NCBI GenBank assembly: GCA_910575625.1
Contig: CAJTFD010000006.1
Location: 124,001 to 188,000 of the forward strand
Source of the DNA: Clostridia bacterium
GTDB taxonomy: Bacteria > Bacillota > Clostridia > Lachnospirales > Lachnospiraceae
Length of the DNA: 64,000 nucleotides
Direction: 5' to 3'
In this document: in pieces, positions 24,725 to 34,150 of the stretch
How positions within the stretch are numbered: the first letter of the stretch is position 1
How the letters are laid out: the number at the start of each line of letters is the position of its first letter
Notes under the pieces: model-generated
Told to the model about the DNA's origin: nothing
Databases searched by the model: none
Seen by the model: the letters and a program-made list of their open reading frames with translations, nothing else
Program-made: the position numbers and the translations under genes

Positions 24725-25837
24725 ATGAGAAGATCAGAAGTCTATTTCACAGACCTACGCGCCAAACCCGGTGACAGCCTGCTCCAGAAACTGGAACGGC
24801 TGATCAAAAAAGCGGGCATCGAGAAGATCGATCTGGAAGATAAATTCACCGCCATCAAGATCCATTTCGGAGAACCCGGCAATCTGGCTTTTCTCAGGCA
24901 TCATTACGCTAAAGTCGTGGCGGACGTAGTCAAAGGATGCGGCGGGAAGCCATTCCTGACCGACTGCAACACCCTCTATGTGGGCGGACGCAAAAATGCC
25001 CTGGATCACTTAGACAGCGCGTACGCCAACGGGTTCACCCCCTACACCACCGGCTGCCAGCTCTTGATCGCCGACGGATTAAAAGGCACAGACGAGGTCT
25101 ACGTGCCTGTAAAGGACGGTACATATGTAAAAGAGGCCAAGATCGGACAAGCCATCATGGACGCAGACGTGTTCATCTCCCTGAACCATTTCAAAGGCCA
25201 TGAGGCATCCGGATTTGGGGGCGCTTTAAAAAATATCGGCATGGGCTGCGGCTCCCGCGCCGGGAAGATGGAGATGCACAGCGCCGGAAAACCCCATGTG
25301 GACCCCGAGCTCTGCATAAGCTGTAAAAAATGCACCAAGATCTGCGCCCACAGCGCCATCCACTTTCCAGAGGAGACCGCTTCCATCGACCACGACAAAT
25401 GCGTCGGCTGCGGACGCTGCATCGGCATCTGTCCGAAAGACGCCATCCTGCCAGCAAGCGACGAGTCCAACGATATCTTGAACTGCAAGATCGCCGAGTA
25501 TACGAAAGCCGTCCTGGAGGGACGTCCCCATTTCCACATCAGCCTGGTGATCGATGTATCTCCCTACTGCGACTGCCACGGTGAAAATGATGCGGCCATC
25601 GTACCGGATGTGGGCTTTTTTGCCTCCTTTGACCCGGTGGCGCTGGATATGGCCTGCGTGGACGCAGTCAATGCACAGCCTCCGATCCGCCAGTCCATGT
25701 TAGGGGAACTGCCGGAAGACCCGAGCCATGACCATTTCCATACGATCTCCCCGGATACCCATTGGCAGTCTGCCATCGAACATGCGGTAAAACTGGGGCT
25801 GGGCAGCAAGGAGTACCAACTCATCGAAATAAAATGA
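24725..25837 (+). CDS. DUF362 protein with two [4Fe-4S] ferredoxin motifs
   Basis: 370 residues. A DUF362 domain (residues 1-185, with IKIHFGEPGN, FLTDCNTLYVGGRKN and SLNHFKGHEASGFGGALKNIGMG) is interrupted by a bacterial-type ferredoxin insert with CISCKKCTKIC (197-207) and CVGCGRCIGIC (226-236), then DUF362 resumes (DVSPYCDCHGEND, DPVALDMACVDAVN). This domain order is common in anaerobes. The protein is cytosolic, with no signal peptide, and should carry two clusters, but no substrate or reaction is established for the family. It is monocistronic, divergent from the AMMECR1 fusion, and closed by a terminator. Confidence 0.85.
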   Translation: MRRSEVYFTDLRAKPGDSLLQKLERLIKKAGIEKIDLEDKFTAIKIHFGEPGNLAFLRHHYAKVVADVVKGCGGKPFLTDCNTLYVGGRKNALDHLDSAYANGFTPYTTGCQLLIADGLKGTDEVYVPVKDGTYVKEAKIGQAIMDADVFISLNHFKGHEASGFGGALKNIGMGCGSRAGKMEMHSAGKPHVDPELCISCKKCTKICAHSAIHFPEETASIDHDKCVGCGRCIGICPKDAILPASDESNDILNCKIAEYTKAVLEGRPHFHISLVIDVSPYCDCHGENDAAIVPDVGFFASFDPVALDMACVDAVNAQPPIRQSMLGELPEDPSHDHFHTISPDTHWQSAIEHAVKLGLGSKEYQLIEIK

Positions 25838-25934
25838 TATCATGATGAACTTGTAAAAACCGCTGAAAAATCAGCCAGCGAGGTATCCATCATCGGCTAT
25901 CCAAAAGCTGCATAATAGTAAAGTATAAAAAATC

Positions 25935-25987
25935 GGCTGTCGCGCTGTTCTATATCCTCATAGTCTTGCGCTGACAGCCTTCTTTTT
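25935..25987 (+). terminator. Terminator after the DUF362 gene
   Basis: GGCTGTC (25935-25941) pairs with GACAGCC (25973-25979), with extra GCGC pairing inside, followed by TTCTTTTT. It also separates this gene from the convergent ilvA. Confidence 0.7.
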
Positions 25988-26059
25988 ATCCCCGCGGAGC
26001 ATCGGACCGAGCAGCCATGCTTGTATGGATATCCGGCGACGGCAGCGGGGTTTTTAACT

Positions 26060-27271
26060 TTATAAGTTCGGCCGGATGACTTTCGGCCTGAACCCGGCCT
26101 GCTCCAGTGCCGCCACCAGCTGACGTTTATGCTCCGTCCCAAAAGCCTCCACGGTTATCTTCAATTCTACCGCCGCGTTCCGGTTGGTGCTGACGAACTG
26201 GTTATGATCCAGTTTGATCACATTCCCTTGATTTTCTGCGATCACGGTAGAAACGCGCACCAGCTCCCAGGGCTTATCCGGGAGCAGCACAGACACAGTG
26301 AAGATCCGATCCCTCTGGATCAGGCCATGCTGTACCACAGAAGCCATGGTGATCATGTCCATATTTCCGCCGCTCAGGACACAGACCACTTTCTTCCCGG
26401 TAAATTCCAGGTGACGCAGGGCCGCCACGGTGAGCAAGCCGGAATTTTCCACGACCATTTTATGATTCTCCACGATATCCAGAAACGCCACGATCAGTTC
26501 ATCATCCTCGATCGTGATCACTTCATCTATGTTCTCTTTCAGATACGGAAAGATCTTTTCCCCCGGCTTCTTTACCGCTGTGCCGTCTGCGATCGTGGTC
26601 ACCTCCGGCAATGTACAGACCTCCCCTTTTTCCAGGGAGACTTCCAGGCAGTTGGCCCCTGCGGGTTCCACCGCGATCACCTGGATATGGGGATTTAACT
26701 GTTTTGCCAGGGTCGCCACACCGGATGCCAGGCCGCCGCCGCCCACCGGGACCAGGATATAGTCCACCAGGGGCAGATCCTGGATGATCTCCATGGCGAT
26801 GGTCCCCTGCCCGGTGGCCACGGCCAGGTCGTCAAACGGATGGATGAACGTGTAGCCTTTCTCCTCCGCCTCCTGTTGGGCATGGACACAGGCTTCGTCG
26901 TAGGAATCGCCGAAGAGCACCACTTCCGCGCCGTAATTCTTCGTGCGCTCCACTTTGATCAGCGGCGTGGTGGTGGGCATCACGATCACTGCCCGCACGC
27001 CGAACTCCCTGGCGGCATAGGCCACACCCTGGGCATGGTTGCCGGCCGAGGCGGTGATCAGACCCCTCTGCCGCTCTTCCTCCGTGAGAGTGCTGATCTT
27101 ATAATAGGCCCCCCGCACTTTATAGGCCCCTGTCAACTGCATATTTTCTGGTTTCAGATAGACTTTATTTTCTGTCTGCCCGCTCAGATATTCACTGTAG
27201 ATCAGCCGGGTCTCCTGCGTTACTTTATTTACGATCTCCGATGCTTCCTCAAACTTTTCTAGTGTTAACAT
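26060..27271 (-). CDS. ilvA: Threonine ammonia-lyase (threonine dehydratase) with C-terminal ACT domain
   Basis: 403 residues, fold-type II PLP enzyme that deaminates threonine to 2-oxobutyrate. The PLP lysine is in TGAYKVRGAYYK near residue 51, with ASAGNHAQG and PVGGGGLASG (phosphate-binding loop) following. The last 75 residues form a single ACT domain. The length of about 400 residues and single ACT match the clostridial catabolic/anabolic TdcB-like group rather than the long biosynthetic IlvA of E. coli. It starts nine bases after ftsY and so is read from the smc-ftsY transcript, an unusual partner for amino-acid metabolism. Confidence 0.88.
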   Translation of the reverse strand: MLTLEKFEEASEIVNKVTQETRLIYSEYLSGQTENKVYLKPENMQLTGAYKVRGAYYKISTLTEEERQRGLITASAGNHAQGVAYAAREFGVRAVIVMPTTTPLIKVERTKNYGAEVVLFGDSYDEACVHAQQEAEEKGYTFIHPFDDLAVATGQGTIAMEIIQDLPLVDYILVPVGGGGLASGVATLAKQLNPHIQVIAVEPAGANCLEVSLEKGEVCTLPEVTTIADGTAVKKPGEKIFPYLKENIDEVITIEDDELIVAFLDIVENHKMVVENSGLLTVAALRHLEFTGKKVVCVLSGGNMDMITMASVVQHGLIQRDRIFTVSVLLPDKPWELVRVSTVIAENQGNVIKLDHNQFVSTNRNAAVELKITVEAFGTEHKRQLVAALEQAGFRPKVIRPNL

Positions 27272-27280
27272 CTCTTTTCT

Positions 27281-28228
27281 CTATCCTTCCTGTTGTGTAC
27301 TGTCTATATTAAAGAGTGCCTTTACAAAAGCCTCTGCATCAAATTTCTGCAAGTCGTCGATGCTCTCCCCCACACCGATATATTTTACCGGGATGTTCAG
27401 TTCCGACTGGATCGCCACCGCGATGCCGCCCTTGGCCGTCCCGTCAAGTTTCGTCAGGATGATCCCGGTCAGGTCAGCCACCTCGCTGAACTGTCTCGCC
27501 TGCACCAGCGCATTTTGCCCGGTGGTCCCGTCCAGCACCACCAGCGTTTCCCGGTAGGCTTCCGGGTATTCCCTCTCCAGGATACGATAGATCTTGCGCA
27601 GTTCTTCCATCAAATTCTTCTTATTGTGCAGCCGTCCGGCTGTGTCGCATAACAATACGTCTGCATTCCTGGCCTTGGCCGCCGCCACTGCATCGTAGAC
27701 CACAGCCGCCGGATCTGCCCCGTCCTGGCCTCCGATCATCTCCACACCGGCCCGGTCTGCCCACTGGGTCAGCTGCTCCCCTGCAGCCGCCCGGAAGGTA
27801 TCCGCTGCCGCCAGGACCACCTTTTTCCCCTGATCCTTTAATTTTCCGGCCAGTTTGCCCACGGACGTGGTCTTGCCCACGCCGTTGACCCCGATCACCA
27901 GGATCACCGACTTCCTGTGTTCAAATTCGTACTGCGTATCCTCCACCCGCATCTGCTCGATGACGCTGTCGATCAGGATCTGTTTGCATTCCACGGGATC
28001 TTTGATATGTTTTTCGGCCACCTGTTTTTTCAGATCCTCGATGATCGCCGTGGTCGCGTTGATCCCAATGTCGCCCATGATCAATATCTCTTCAATCTCA
28101 TCGTAAAAATCATCGTCGATACTGGAAAAGCCGCTGAATATGGAGTCGATCCCCGATACGATGTTTTCCCTGGTCTTCGCCAGGCCGTTGACCAGCCGCT
28201 TAAAGAAGCCTTGCTTTTCTTCCGCCAT
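27281..28228 (-). CDS. ftsY: Signal recognition particle receptor FtsY
   Basis: 315 residues with an NG GTPase core and only a short N-terminal extension, as in Firmicutes. G1 is [17 protein letters not shown]3 is [16 protein letters not shown], and G4 is [10 protein letters not shown]. It docks the SRP-ribosome complex at the membrane. It lies 29 bases after smc, the conserved rnc-smc-ftsY arrangement. The ffh partner is not in the window. Confidence 0.96.
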   Translation of the reverse strand: MAEEKQGFFKRLVNGLAKTRENIVSGIDSIFSGFSSIDDDFYDEIEEILIMGDIGINATTAIIEDLKKQVAEKHIKDPVECKQILIDSVIEQMRVEDTQYEFEHRKSVILVIGVNGVGKTTSVGKLAGKLKDQGKKVVLAAADTFRAAAGEQLTQWADRAGVEMIGGQDGADPAAVVYDAVAAAKARNADVLLCDTAGRLHNKKNLMEELRKIYRILEREYPEAYRETLVVLDGTTGQNALVQARQFSEVADLTGIILTKLDGTAKGGIAVAIQSELNIPVKYIGVGESIDDLQKFDAEAFVKALFNIDSTQQEG

Positions 28229-28257
28229 TTTAAAAAAGCCCTCCTCATGATCTATAT

Positions 28258-31200
28258 TTATTTATCCAGGTCGTTTTCCACCAGGTCTACGGATACCAGG
28301 GTGGAAACGCCTTTTTCCTGCATGGTGATCCCATACAGCCGGTCCGCGGCGTTCATAGTGCCCCGCCTATGTGTTATTATAATAAATTGTGTGTTCGCCG
28401 TCAACTTATGCACGTATTGGGCAAATCTCACCACGTTGGAATCATCCAGGGCGGCCTCGATCTCATCCAACAGACAGAAAGGCGACGGTTTTAAGTTCTG
28501 GATCGCAAATAACAATGCGATGGCGGTCAGGGCTTTCTCCCCACCGGAGAGCTGCATCATATTCTGTAATTTTTTTCCCGGCGGCTGGGAGATGATCTTG
28601 ATCCCCGCTTCCAGGATATCCGCATCGTCCATCAATTCCAACGTACCTTTGCCGCCTCCGAAGAGTTCCTGGAAGGCTTTGTTGAATTCCCTCTGGATCT
28701 CCTTGAATTTCTCTGTAAACTGCTTGCGCATCCCTGTATCCAGTTCGTCGATGATCTGGAGCAAGGTCCTCTCCGCCGTCACCAGGTCTTCGTGCTGGGC
28801 AGCCAGGAAGGTATGACGTTCCTCCAGTTCTTTGTAGTCCTCGATCGCATTGACGTTCACATCCCCCAGTTTGCGGATCTCGTCCCGGAGGCGCGTGATC
28901 CCTTTTTTCAGCTCCTCCCGCCCCCGTTTTTCTTCCTCTAGGGCATACTGGGCGGCGTTGCCCGGTGTGATCTCGTACTCTTCCCACATATAACTGATCC
29001 TGGATTCCTGGCTTTCTTCTAATTTCTCGATCTGACTGTTCAGGCGGAAACATTCCCTGTCCAGAAGGCTGATCTGCTCTGATAGCTCTTCTCTTTTCTG
29101 GAAAAAAGTTTTATGTTCCCCGGACACCGTTTCTTTCTCTTCCAGATATCCCTGCACATGGGATCGGCTCTCGGCTGCACGGGCATCCGCCTCTTCTCTG
29201 CTCACCTGAATCTGCCGGATCTCCGCCTCTTTTTCCCGGTTGGCCTGCTCGCCCTTTTGCAGCTCCTCCTGGATCTGAGCCTGCTCTTCTCTCAGTTTTT
29301 TCTGTTCCTGGCGGATCCTCTGCATGTCTGCATCCAGATAGCTTTCTTTCTGCTCCATGGTGGAATACTGCAGATGGATCTCCTCCATGTTCTTTTGATA
29401 CTCCTCAGCCTCCTGACGGACCTGGTCCAGTTTTTCCTGACAGAGTCCGATCTGGGATCCCTGTTCTCTCTCCTCCTGGCCGGAGGCATCCAGCTCTCTC
29501 TGGATGGCCGCGATATCTGCCTCCAGCTCCCGCGTCTGTTCTGCGATCTCCCGACGTTCCCGCTCCAGACGCTGGGCGCGGGATCTCATCTCCTCTTCTT
29601 TCTCAGATTGCTGAGAGAGTTGGATCTTCAGCGTATTCTGGCGGATGGATGCCTCCTGGATATCTTTCTGGATACGGTCCTCCTCCTCCCGCAGCGCGTC
29701 CCTTCTCTCCCGATTTTCCCGGAGATCTTCCTGCAGGGCTTCCAGTTCTTCTTTTCGGGCTTTTACCAGGGCTGTCAGCTCCTCGATCTCACGCCGCCGG
29801 CCTAAAAGATTGCTGTTGTTCTTGTACGCGCCGCCGGTCATGGACCCGCCAGGGCTGAAAGATTCCCCTTCCAGCGTGACCATGCGCAGTGAATGACGGT
29901 ATTTCCTGCCCAGAGCGATCGCGTGGTCCATCTGTTCTATGACCAATGTCCGGCCCAGGAGGTATCGGGTGAGTTCCTGGTATCTGGGATCTGTGCGCAC
30001 AAGGTCACTGGCCAGTCCCACCACCCCCGGCTCTTTCAGCGCTGCTTCCTGCTGAAAGCCGCCGCGGCTGCTGATACTGGTCAGGGGCAGGAATGTGGCC
30101 CGCCCGTACCGGTTCTTTTTCAGATACTCGATCATCTGTTTCGCCGTCTGCTCATCATCTGTGACGACGTTCTGGATACTGCCGCCTAAAGCTGTCTCGA
30201 TGGCCACCTCGTAATCCTTGTCCACCTGTATCAGATCCGCCACCACGCCCTGTATGCCCGGCACATCCTTCCTGCGCTCCATCACCCGGCGGATGCTGTT
30301 GCCGTAGCCGTCATACCGCTCTGCCAGATTTCTCAGGGATTCCAGACGGGACGCCTCCCGATGATAGGCGCTCTGCCCGGCCTCCTGCCGTTTCTTTTGC
30401 TCCTGCATCTGCTCCGTACGCCTGCGGATCTCCGACTTTATCTGCTCCTGGCCCTGGGCCAGCTCTTCGATCCTGGCCGTCACAGCGGCCTGCTCTCTCT
30501 CAGTCTCCTGGGCTGTCCCTGCAAGCTCTGCCTCCTCGCTCTTTAGGCGCAGCATTTTCTGGTTCAGAGTCGTCTTGCGGATCTCGATCTGCTCCATCAT
30601 GGTATCATAACGCTGCATCTTCCCCTTGGTGTTGGCCCGCCTGTTCAGGATCTCGATGATCTCGTTCTTCCCGTCCTCGATCTCCCGCTCATAGGTTTTG
30701 ATGGCTTTCTGCAGATCTTTTGACCGCTGTTCTTTCTCTTTATTCTGGCTCTGGATCTCATCCAGGGACTGGCGGAGCTGTCTCTTCTCTATACTGTATT
30801 TTTCCAGGGCAGCGTCTCTGTCCCCAATCTCTCCCTCAATGGAGGCGAGACGCTCCCGGCCGCGCCCCGCCTCCGCCTTTCCTGTGTTGATCTGTTCTCT
30901 TAATAGGTTCTCCTGGCCCTCCAGCTGCTGACAGCGCAGGGCGTTCTCCTGTGCCTGTCTCCGGGTTTCTTCTATCTGGGCGTCCAATTCCCCAATGCGC
31001 TGCTCCAGTTCCCCGTATTTTTGTTTCGCCTGTTCAAATCTGTCGGAGGTGTCCCTAAGCTGTTCCCCCGCCAGAGCGCTCTTCTTCGTCAGTTCTTTGA
31101 GCTGACTGCGGACATACTCTGTCTCTGCCAGGAATATCTGCACATCCAGTCTTTTCAGCTCTTCTTTTTTATTCAGATAGATCCGGGCTGTCTCCGCCTG

Positions 31201-31821
31201 TTTCTCCAGAGGCCCCAGCTGCCGTTCCAGTTCTTTTAAGATATCTGTCACGCGCAGCAGGTTCTGTTTCTCGTCTTCCAGTTTCTTTAACGCTGTGTTC
31301 TTCCTGCGTTTAAATTTTACGATACCCGCAGCCTCGTCGAAGAGCTCCCGGCGCTCTTCCGGCTTGCCGCTCAGGATACGGTCGATCTGCCCCTGGCCGA
31401 TGATCGAATATCCTTCTTTTCCGATCCCGGTGTCGTAAAACATCTCCTGGATATCTTTCAGCCTGCAGCCGCTCCCGTTGATCAGGTACTCACTCTCCCC
31501 GGAACGGTACAGCCGTCGGGCCACCGTCACTTCGTCAAAGGATACCGGCAGCTTATGGTCGCTGTTGTCCAATGTGATCGCCACCGCAGCAAAACTCAAA
31601 GGTTTCCTGTTTTCCGTCCCGGAAAAGATCACATCCTGCATGTTGCCGCCTCTGAGCTGGCGCGCGCTCTGTTCCCCCAGGACCCAGCGGACCGCGTCGG
31701 CCACATTGCTCTTACCGCTGCCGTTGGGCCCCACGATCCCGGTGATCCCATTGTGGAATTCAAAACAGATCTTCTGTGCAAAAGATTTGAATCCCTGTAC
31801 CTCAATGCTCTTCAGATACAT
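28258..31821 (-). CDS. smc: Chromosome segregation ATPase SMC
   Basis: 1187 residues, full length. The N-terminal head has Walker A GPNGSGKSN (32-40); two long coiled coils rich in E, Q, K and R flank a hinge around residues 510-640 (IQGVVADLIQVDKDYEVAIE); the C-terminal head has the signature LSGGEKALTAIALLFA and Walker B FCLLDEIEAALDD. SMC with ScpA and ScpB compacts and separates replicated chromosomes. The start lies just after rnc. Long open frames on the opposite strand are side effects of its coiled-coil composition. Confidence 0.97.
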   Translation of the reverse strand: MYLKSIEVQGFKSFAQKICFEFHNGITGIVGPNGSGKSNVADAVRWVLGEQSARQLRGGNMQDVIFSGTENRKPLSFAAVAITLDNSDHKLPVSFDEVTVARRLYRSGESEYLINGSGCRLKDIQEMFYDTGIGKEGYSIIGQGQIDRILSGKPEERRELFDEAAGIVKFKRRKNTALKKLEDEKQNLLRVTDILKELERQLGPLEKQAETARIYLNKKEELKRLDVQIFLAETEYVRSQLKELTKKSALAGEQLRDTSDRFEQAKQKYGELEQRIGELDAQIEETRRQAQENALRCQQLEGQENLLREQINTGKAEAGRGRERLASIEGEIGDRDAALEKYSIEKRQLRQSLDEIQSQNKEKEQRSKDLQKAIKTYEREIEDGKNEIIEILNRRANTKGKMQRYDTMMEQIEIRKTTLNQKMLRLKSEEAELAGTAQETEREQAAVTARIEELAQGQEQIKSEIRRRTEQMQEQKKRQEAGQSAYHREASRLESLRNLAERYDGYGNSIRRVMERRKDVPGIQGVVADLIQVDKDYEVAIETALGGSIQNVVTDDEQTAKQMIEYLKKNRYGRATFLPLTSISSRGGFQQEAALKEPGVVGLASDLVRTDPRYQELTRYLLGRTLVIEQMDHAIALGRKYRHSLRMVTLEGESFSPGGSMTGGAYKNNSNLLGRRREIEELTALVKARKEELEALQEDLRENRERRDALREEEDRIQKDIQEASIRQNTLKIQLSQQSEKEEEMRSRAQRLERERREIAEQTRELEADIAAIQRELDASGQEEREQGSQIGLCQEKLDQVRQEAEEYQKNMEEIHLQYSTMEQKESYLDADMQRIRQEQKKLREEQAQIQEELQKGEQANREKEAEIRQIQVSREEADARAAESRSHVQGYLEEKETVSGEHKTFFQKREELSEQISLLDRECFRLNSQIEKLEESQESRISYMWEEYEITPGNAAQYALEEEKRGREELKKGITRLRDEIRKLGDVNVNAIEDYKELEERHTFLAAQHEDLVTAERTLLQIIDELDTGMRKQFTEKFKEIQREFNKAFQELFGGGKGTLELMDDADILEAGIKIISQPPGKKLQNMMQLSGGEKALTAIALLFAIQNLKPSPFCLLDEIEAALDDSNVVRFAQYVHKLTANTQFIIITHRRGTMNAADRLYGITMQEKGVSTLVSVDLVENDLDK

Positions 31822-31832
31822 GCCTGCACCTT

Positions 31833-32519
31833 TTACTTTCTCAAGGACAACACAGCCTCATATGCCGCGGCCTGTTCCGCCGCTTTCTTGGTATGCCCTT
31901 TTCCCTTTCCGTAGATCTCTCCGCAGATATGGACTTCTGCAAAAAACCGCTTATCATGATCGGGGCCTGTACACCCGGTGAGTACATATTCCGGGACCTT
32001 CCCCTGGTTCTGGACGATCTCCTGCAAGACAGTCTTGCTGTCGTAGAACAGGGATTTGTTGTCCAGGTCATTGAGGACGAAACGCAGGATAAAATCCTTG
32101 GCACATTCAATACCCCCATCCAGATAGATGGCTCCGATCACCGCTTCCAAAGCATCTGAAGTGATGGAATCCCTCTCACGGCCTCCGGTGTATTCTTCCC
32201 CTTTTCCCAAAAGGAGAAAATCCGGAAGCTGTATATCCCGGGCGGACATGGCGAGGGAGGGTTCACAGACCATGCTGGCGCGTTTCTTCGTCAGCTCCCC
32301 TTCCGGCACATCCGGATAAAGACCATACAGAAATTCACTGCTGATCAGTTCAAGTACTGCATCCCCCAAAAATTCCAACCGCTCATTGCATTTATTCTTT
32401 CCCAGCCGTTTTTCGTTCGCATATGAACTATGCGTGACCGCCTGGCGCAGCAGTCCAAAATCCCGGAACTGATACTTGGCGATCTCCTCAAATTTTTTCA
32501 GATCTCTTATATTTCCCAT
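31833..32519 (-). CDS. rnc: Ribonuclease III
   Basis: 228 residues. The endonuclease domain has the signature ERLEFLGDAVLELISSEF near residue 43 with the metal-binding acids; a double-stranded RNA-binding domain fills the last 70 residues (PEYVLTGCTGPDHDKRFFAEVHI, GKGHTKKAAEQAAAYEAV). It processes rRNA precursors and cuts duplex RNA. The ATG at 32519 follows GGGGGG; a longer frame from 32567 is not needed. It lies between acpP and smc as in most Firmicutes. Confidence 0.95.
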   Translation of the reverse strand: MGNIRDLKKFEEIAKYQFRDFGLLRQAVTHSSYANEKRLGKNKCNERLEFLGDAVLELISSEFLYGLYPDVPEGELTKKRASMVCEPSLAMSARDIQLPDFLLLGKGEEYTGGRERDSITSDALEAVIGAIYLDGGIECAKDFILRFVLNDLDNKSLFYDSKTVLQEIVQNQGKVPEYVLTGCTGPDHDKRFFAEVHICGEIYGKGKGHTKKAAEQAAAYEAVLSLRK

Positions 32520-32576
32520 TTCTTCCCCCCATTCAGATTTCAAAAAGGAGAGGGTGCTGTAGCGCATACAACACCC

Positions 32577-32807
32577 TTAACTCATTGCTTTTTTAATCTT
32601 TTCCACCGCTCCGCCGATCGTTGTGATCTGCTCCACGGATCCGGCGTCCAACTCAATATCAAATTTTTCCTCGATGCCCATGATGATCTGGAACACGTTC
32701 AGGGAGTCGGCCCCCAGGTCTTCCACAAAGGCCGTATCCTCTGTGAGTCCTCCCGGGTCTACGTCCATCACTTCCGCGATGATCGAACAGAGTTTTTCAA
32801 ATTCCAT
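32577..32807 (-). CDS. acpP: Acyl carrier protein
   Basis: 76 residues, acidic, with the phosphopantetheine attachment serine in the motif GADSLNVFQ near residue 35. It carries growing acyl chains in fatty-acid synthesis and hands them to PlsX. It follows plsX by 23 bases and precedes rnc in the same direction. Confidence 0.96.
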   Translation of the reverse strand: MEFEKLCSIIAEVMDVDPGGLTEDTAFVEDLGADSLNVFQIIMGIEEKFDIELDAGSVEQITTIGGAVEKIKKAMS

Positions 32808-32830
32808 CGCTCCTGTCCTCCATTCTCCCG

Positions 32831-33835
32831 CTAGACCAAAAGATGTTCCCTGATCTTATCGGCGATCCTCTGTTCCTTGAACTGCTGACACTGGAAGATC
32901 GCGTGCTTGATCTCGTCCGCTGAAGCGCTCCCGTGCGTCTTCACCACCAGCCCCTTAAGGCCAAGCAGCGGCGCTCCGCCATAACCGCTGGGGTCGAATC
33001 TTTTCAATGTGCCCTTCAATGCCGGTTTTACCAGCAGGGCTCCCAGTTTACTGCGCAGGGAGGACATCATCGATCCTTTGATCTGCGAGATCAATGTCAT
33101 CCCCACACCTTCATATAGTTTCAAGATCACATTCCCCACAAATGCCTCACAGACCACCACATCGGCGGCCCCCGCCGGGATGTCCCGGGCCTCGATGCTC
33201 CCCACAAAATTGATGTCCGCGCATTCTTTCAACAAAGGGAATGTCTCTTTGACCAGAGCGTTTCCCTTCTCTTCCTCCGCTCCTATGTTGACGATCGCCA
33301 CTTTCGGCTTGTCCACACCCACCACATTTTCCATATAGATCGATCCCATCTTGGCAAACTGGACGAGATGGGACGGGCGGGCATCCACATTGGCCCCACA
33401 ATCGATCAGCAGGGATGCACCCTTGGCCGTGGGAAACAAGGGCGCCAGCGGCGCACGCTCCACCCCTTTGATCCGGCCCACGATCACCTGGCCGCCGACC
33501 AGGACCGCGCCTGTGCTCCCCGAGGAGACGAACGCGTCGGCCTCCCCTTTGCGGACCATCGTCTGCCCCACCACGATCGAAGAATCCTTCTTCCCGCGTA
33601 TCGCCGTCACCGGAGGCTCCGCCGTCTCGATGACCTGGGAAGCCGCCACCACCTCCATACGTTCCCTGGGATAGTCGTATTTTTTCAGTTCCTGTTCCAC
33701 GACCTCGGGGATACCGGTCAGATAGATATGGATATCCCTGTTCTCCTTTAAAGCGTCTACCGCCCCCTTTACTGGTATCTCCGGAGCGTAGTCGCCACCC
33801 ATGGCATCTACAACAACTCTCACTGTTTCAGACAT
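32831..33835 (-). CDS. plsX: Phosphate acyltransferase PlsX
   Basis: 334 residues, full length. It converts acyl-ACP to acyl phosphate for phospholipid synthesis at the membrane surface. Marks include VDAMGGDYAPEIPVKGAVDAL at the start, FVSSGSTGAVLVGG, LIDCGANVDARPSHLVQFA and DPSGYGGAPLLGLKG near the end. A GAGGGGAAA site precedes the ATG. It has its own promoter and heads the plsX-acpP-rnc-smc-ftsY-ilvA transcript. Confidence 0.96.
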   Translation of the reverse strand: MSETVRVVVDAMGGDYAPEIPVKGAVDALKENRDIHIYLTGIPEVVEQELKKYDYPRERMEVVAASQVIETAEPPVTAIRGKKDSSIVVGQTMVRKGEADAFVSSGSTGAVLVGGQVIVGRIKGVERAPLAPLFPTAKGASLLIDCGANVDARPSHLVQFAKMGSIYMENVVGVDKPKVAIVNIGAEEEKGNALVKETFPLLKECADINFVGSIEARDIPAGAADVVVCEAFVGNVILKLYEGVGMTLISQIKGSMMSSLRSKLGALLVKPALKGTLKRFDPSGYGGAPLLGLKGLVVKTHGSASADEIKHAIFQCQQFKEQRIADKIREHLLV

Positions 33836-33864
33836 TTTCCCCTCCTATGCTCCCTTATCCGCAC

Positions 33865-33893
33865 ATCATACATGAGATTCCAAAAATAGTCAA
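33865..33893 (-). promoter_or_regulatory. Promoter for plsX and downstream genes
   Basis: On the minus strand TTGACT (33888-33893), 17 bases, TATGAT (33865-33870). Together with the terminator at 33921-33955 it separates the plsX operon from yceD-rpmF. Confidence 0.65.
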
Positions 33894-33920
33894 TATTATT
33901 TCAAAAAATTGTGACAAAAG

Positions 33921-33955
33921 AAAAAACGGAAAGATCCTTTTCCAGACCCTTCCGC
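33921..33955 (-). terminator. Terminator after rpmF
   Basis: On the minus strand a GCGGAAGGGTC/GATCTTTCCG stem with G-U pairs is followed by TTTTTTC. It ends the yceD-rpmF transcript just before the plsX promoter. Confidence 0.7.
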
Positions 33956-33966
33956 TTTTCACTCTC

Positions 33967-34146
33967 TTAGTCAACAGAGATAATCTCTCTTTTGTTATAG
34001 CTGCCGCAAGCCTTGCAGACCCTGTGTGGTACGGACAATGCGCCGCACTTGCTGCATTTGATCAAGGTCGGAGCGGTCATTTTCCAATTCGCCCTCCTCT
34101 TATCCCTTCTTGACTTTGACATCTTATTTTTTGGACAGATAGACAT
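33967..34146 (-). CDS. rpmF: 50S ribosomal protein L32
   Basis: 59 residues. Typical L32: MSICPKNKMSKSRRDKRRAN at the N-terminus and a zinc-ribbon pair CSKCG and CKACGSYN near the C-terminus, so it is the zinc-binding (C+) form. The ATG at 34146 follows AAGGAGG; the frame is open upstream through yceD only by chance. It lies four bases after yceD, the standard pairing. Confidence 0.96.
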   Translation of the reverse strand: MSICPKNKMSKSRRDKRRANWKMTAPTLIKCSKCGALSVPHRVCKACGSYNKREIISVD

Positions 34147-34150
34147 TTCT

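Noticed and set aside
25897-26142. 81-codon minus-strand frame overlapping the end of ilvA
   Set aside because: It spans the DUF362 terminator and ilvA in another phase, with a low-complexity Arg-rich product.
27917-28816. 299-codon plus-strand frame opposite ftsY and smc
   Set aside because: Antisense to conserved genes; composition typical of a shadow frame.
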